64,000 nt of DNA, from contig WHUZ01000023.1 in NCBI GenBank assembly GCA_015179045.1, forward strand, positions 248,001 to 312,000. Reading direction: 5' to 3'. Positions 60,561 to 64,000 of this stretch are shown here, piece by piece. This DNA comes from Kalaharituber pfeilii. Lineage: Eukaryota > Ascomycota > Pezizomycetes > Pezizales > Pezizaceae. Within the stretch, counting starts at the first letter, position 1. Each line of letters opens with the position of its first letter. Position numbers and translations under genes: made by a program. Below the pieces are notes generated by a model, which saw only the letters and a program-made list of their open reading frames with translations, ran no database searches and was not told where the DNA came from.

Positions 60561-61772
60561 ATGCAGTCCTTCCTAAGAACAGTTTTGCTGAAACGCGGCC
60601 CCGGGCTGATGGCTCGGTCCAGGCCAATTGGCCGGAGAACCTATGCAACCCATGTGGAAGCAAACAAGTCGAGTGACCTGCCATGGATCGTTGGCAGTCT
60701 TGCTGTTACCGTTCCTGCAGTATGTTCCTTTATGCCTTCGCTTGTGACTTCCGCTTCTCTTTCCCGTAGTTGGGGAGTGCAATTGATTCAATTGGAGACT
60801 TGCAAAGCAGGGCTTAAAAATTGTTGTCGCTGTAGCAACGAGTTGCTAACCCACAGCTCTTCTCGAATGTCACTATAGGTTCTTTATTTAATGTCTGGTC
60901 CTACTCCACATAAGCCAGATGTCCATAAGGCAGCGTACAATGCTGCTTCAAAGGCACAAGCCGCAGTTCCCTATTCCGTAGCTGAAGCAAAGCAAACTGT
61001 GTCAGGCGCCGCATCTACGGCGTCTGAGGCTGCTTCTAAAGTTACTCAAGCGGCAAAAGAGAAGTATGAGGAGGCATCTCCAGCAGTTAGCTCCACTGAA
61101 GACACTGAGGAGAAAGCTGGAGATGCGTATGAGTCTGCAGAGGAGACCGCACAGGACACTGCAGAGGAGACCGCAGAGGGCGCTGTAGAGGAGACCTCAC
61201 AGGACACTGCAAACGAGGACACTGCACGCGAGGCTACTGAGCAAATGAAAGAAGAAACTCCCGAAATGTGGGATAAAGTAAAGGCGTCTGCAGAAAATGT
61301 TCGAGATAAGGTTACTCCTGATCAGCCTGAGGTAGATAAATATCCAATTCCTTTCAATAGACGTGTGAACTTTGCCAAAGTTTTTACGAAGCATTTGCTG
61401 ACCAATCACAAATAGGCTGTTCCTAAGCCCGAGCGTACTCCACGCCTTCAAACGGAAGCTGAGCGGCTTGCGGAAAACAAGAAGCCTGCAAAACGTGACC
61501 TTACCCACACCGATATGGGACCAAGTGCTGCTACAAGGGAGACCAAAAGTATGAACGAGATGAGTGGGAAGCAGGAGGGGATAACCAGCGGTCCAACGTG
61601 GCATGCTGTAAGCCTACCTTCTCAGCCGCTTCAAAAACAGCTTGAGGTGCTGACCGGCAATTTTTAGGAATTTTACGATGGAAAAGGTCCGGGAATAAGT
61701 AAAAAGTCAGAGGGTGTCCATGACTCAGTAAAACTCAAGGGCACCGTTGATCCAGGGAGGGTTCCGAAATAA
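60561..61772 (+). CDS. Predicted mitochondrial single-pass membrane protein, unknown function
   Basis: Not a family I can name. Four exons, 60561-60719, 60879-61331, 61416-61607 and 61668-61772, with introns of 159, 84 and 60 nt (donors GTATGT, GTAGAT, GTAAGC); 302 residues. Seen: a basic, Arg/Ser-rich amphipathic N-terminus without acidic residues (MQSFLRTVLLKRGPGLMARS, then RRTYATH), typical of a mitochondrial presequence; one hydrophobic segment at about 41-58 (LPWIVGSLAVTVPAVLYLMS) completed only by splicing; then an Ala/Glu/Thr-rich helical region with imperfect 8-residue repeats of the form EETAQDTA encoded by 24-bp DNA repeats (about 61138-61212); and a C-terminal part with PSAATRETKSMNE and DGKGPGISKKSEGVHDSVKL. 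Topology would be matrix N-terminus, one helix, long soluble tail (inference). Confidence 0.8.
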
Positions 61773-62340
61773 AGAGTCTCCAGTGTGAATTTCAAGGAGT
61801 TGGACATAGGGAGAATTGCGTTATCCGGAAGTATTATAGTAAAACTCTTTTTTTTTTTTTCCCTTTTATTTTTTTCTCGTTTTATTTATTTATTTTTTCC
61901 TTTTCCCCCATCTTCCGCGCTTCCGATTCCTTCTGGTCTTGGGTTACCAGCTACTTATGTATATTCTAGTCCACCACTAGCTTGTGCTGCTATTTATCAA
62001 AGAAAGACCTTCAATGGAGAAGCTTAATGCCAACAGGCTATATCAAGCACTATTTCGTGGCGCACTCAGGTCGGCAGGCGTGATGCTGCGTCCATTCTTT
62101 CGCACCGAAGCAGATGTCGTATGTAAGGATATTGGAGTTATCTGCAAGAATGTTGACCGGGAGAGATGCCCGACAAGCACTATGTAAACATGCTCCCTCA
62201 GCATATCCGTCACTACGAAAGGCCTTTGGTCTTTCCAGCCCCACAAGCACTTTGTCTTCCACAGGTGCCTCTCAGATACTCTCTTCAGCGGCTCCAAGGA
62301 GGAGCAATTGCCTGCCGAACTGAATCCGACTAAAGTATCA
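61773..62340. other. Intergenic region before the F-box relic
   Basis: T-rich 3' flank (61.85-61.9 kb) then plain sequence. Short frames only. Confidence 0.5.
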
Positions 62341-64000
62341 ATGCCGGCTTCGCTTGCTAACCAGATTCAAGCACAACCTACAGCGCGTAATGCCACTTCC
62401 AAGCCAATGCAGCAGTCGTCCTCCACTACCATTGATCGGACAAGCTTCAACTTCGCAGCAAATTTTGGTCCCCCAACACCCGGCTATGATTGTTCTACTA
62501 ACCGTCTTTCACTCGACGTGCTCAGTAAAATCATTGGATACCTCAATTCGCCAGCGGTTGCTGCCTGGGTTAGTCGAATTCTTCACTATCTCGCAATATC
62601 TTTTCTTTATACGGAAGTCCGCTTGCGGGGTAGGAGCCCTACGAATTCTTCTGGAGCGAGACGTGAAGAGAAAGTTCATGGGAGGAAACGAAAACGAGAT
62701 GAAATTGATGGGGATGACTATGATTTTGAAAGTAGCAGAAACAATGAGACTGTTACATCCAGTGGCGGAGGCCAGCACGCGAAGAGGACAGGATTGTCGC
62801 TATTCCTCGTGGGCTTAGCTACTTTACAGCGGCCGACAGTCTGTCAGGTAGTCAAAAGGCTGGTATTGGAAGGAGAACTCGAAACAGGAAACTTTGCGAT
62901 CAATAAGGCATCCAAACAATTGAGTGGACAGGGAGTGATGGCATGTTTGGTTTAGCCTTTAATGGTACAGTTTCTACATTAACGGAGCTTCAAGAGCTGA
63001 GGTATGTTCACTGATCGTTGTTAGAGCAGGCTGGCCCTTGGTTTAGCTGGGAGCTTGAAAATGCTTATATTCACCCTATGCTCTGGTACTCTTTTGCTCG
63101 GCATTTAAAACTGCATACATTTATATACGTTCGCCCGCCTTCATGTCTGCAGCCGTCCCATGTCCCAACAACGTTCGCTGCAGCGTTTCAGAACCTCACA
63201 TCATTATCAGTGCTTGACATCGACGGGGATAACTCCCCAGATGACTTTTCGCGAAGTGTATTTGGGGATTTAAGGAAGCTGCGGAAGCTCAGGTTAAGTT
63301 GGGTAGACAATGAGTCTTTCCAGGGGAGATGGCTAGTTTACGTTTTTGGGGCGAGAGTGAAGTCACTAACTGCTCTGAGCCCTGCTGGGGCATCCGTACC
63401 GAATATCAAGAAGTTGAAGCTGCGGAAATTGAAGCTGATGAATTTATATATTGCTCCCGGGGATCTCGCATTTGAGTTTTTGTTCGACCGTACCTCAATC
63501 GAATTACTTTCCTTGCTGAATTGTCATATATGGGAAACTGGCCTGCCGTGTTCAGCACAATACCATCTCCAGTGGTGGAAACCAGTCGTGGGAGCGCGGC
63601 TTCACCAGGAACTTCGATCACTCCCAACTCTCGACTCAATCCAAAAACACAGCCCGCATCACCGATGCCAAACCTCAAGACCCTCCGCACGGAATCCTTC
63701 TCACCACACATGTACCATCTTCTCTCAGTAACACGGGACCTGCGGAACCTCTACCTCCTTGACGGACCTTCTTACCCTCTTCGCCCCATCCCGCGATACT
63801 CGCGCACAATTTCTAGACGTTATCTTCCAGAATCATACCTTTAGTCTAATCCGCCTCCGCTTTACATCCCACTTTTGTCCTCTCGAAAGACGAATGCTCC
63901 AAACTAGTGCGCCAATGCAGCCCCGCCTTGCGCGAGCTCGGCTTCGCAATTGAAAGACCACAATGGGCATACCTGGCCATACTTATACCCTTCACAAGTA
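62341..64000 (+). pseudogene. F-box/leucine-rich-repeat-like protein gene, frameshifted, runs off the window
   Basis: Starts with ATG at 62341 and reads 205 residues to a stop at 62955. It has an F-box-like segment LSLDVLSKIIGYLNSPAVAA and HYLAISFLYTEVRLRG, then LSLFLVGLATLQRPTVCQVV and KRLVLEG, as in fungal F-box proteins that bind SCF targets. Similarity continues in other frames: FNGTVSTLTELQELR (62958-63001), then LTSLSVLDIDGD, LRKLRKLRLSWVD and IKKLKLRKLKLMNLYIAPGD (63018-63540), then MPNLKTLRTESFSPHMYHLL and RDLRNLYLLDG (to about 63765), LLTLFAPSRDTRAQFLDVIF followed by SLIRLRFTSHF, and, after a TTTT run at 63873, VLSKDECSKLVRQCSPALRE and LGFAIERPQWAYLAILIP at the edge. Breaks lack workable splice sites; the 23-nt gap at 63002 is too short for an intron. 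Likely a pseudogene; the 3' end is outside. Confidence 0.7.

Noticed and set aside
1..64000. CRISPR array, bacterial operon features, biosynthetic gene cluster
   Set aside because: Genes are intron-bearing eukaryotic housekeeping genes; no spaced repeats, no synthase or tailoring genes seen.

Overview
This 64 kb window is nuclear DNA from a filamentous ascomycete fungus (inference). Genes are split by short introns (about 50-230 nt, almost all GT-AG with GTATGT/GTAAGT-like donors). The STE50 protein carries a RAS-association domain of the very conserved Pezizomycotina type, and SUS1, MVP1, ELG1, DMA1-type and CAND1 genes are of fungal form. Gene density is low: twelve intact protein genes that I can model exon by exon, one long single-exon gene of unknown function, and two broken genes. 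Intergenic stretches run to 7 kb and are rich in homopolymers and simple repeats. That low density would fit a large, sparsely coded genome such as a Pezizomycete, but the sequence alone does not prove the class.

Layout. 0-11 kb: mitochondrial ribosomal protein bS6m (-), glycine cleavage H protein (+), a 190-bp (ACC)n microsatellite, a 680-residue zinc-ribbon/glutamine-rich protein (-) and a Mpv17/PMP22-family membrane protein (+). 11-19.8 kb: a gene-poor AT-rich stretch that contains only SUS1 (-). 19.8-28 kb: STE50 (+), an 824-bp Tc1/mariner-type non-autonomous element with TA target duplication, and ELG1 (-). 28-35 kb: a frameshifted pseudogene of a fungal protein family of unknown function, then about 6 kb with no recognisable gene but with a 43-bp tandem duplication and a perfect 25-bp-arm hairpin. 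35-45.6 kb: a PLAC8-type cysteine-rich protein (+), the alpha subunit of mitochondrial processing peptidase (-, with a GC-AG intron) and a Dma1/Dma2-type FHA-RING ubiquitin ligase (+) behind a 1.5-kb G/C-tract-rich leader region. 47.7-62 kb: ceramide synthase LAG1 (+), sorting nexin MVP1 (+), full-length CAND1 (-) and a small mitochondrial-type membrane protein (+). 62-64 kb: an F-box/leucine-rich protein gene disrupted by several frameshifts and cut by the window edge.

The genes do not form a pathway or cluster. They are mostly single-copy housekeeping genes: mitochondrial translation, import and glycine breakdown; PCNA unloading; mRNA export/SAGA; MAPK signalling; cullin and septin/spindle-checkpoint ubiquitin control; sphingolipid synthesis; endosomal retrieval. 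I see no biosynthetic cluster, CRISPR array, rRNA or tRNA gene, and no convincing new multi-gene system. The most useful observations are the TA-flanked MITE, the two frameshifted relics, the GC-AG intron, the unsplit CAND1 gene, the uncharacterised zinc-ribbon protein and the strong hairpin at 33.0 kb.
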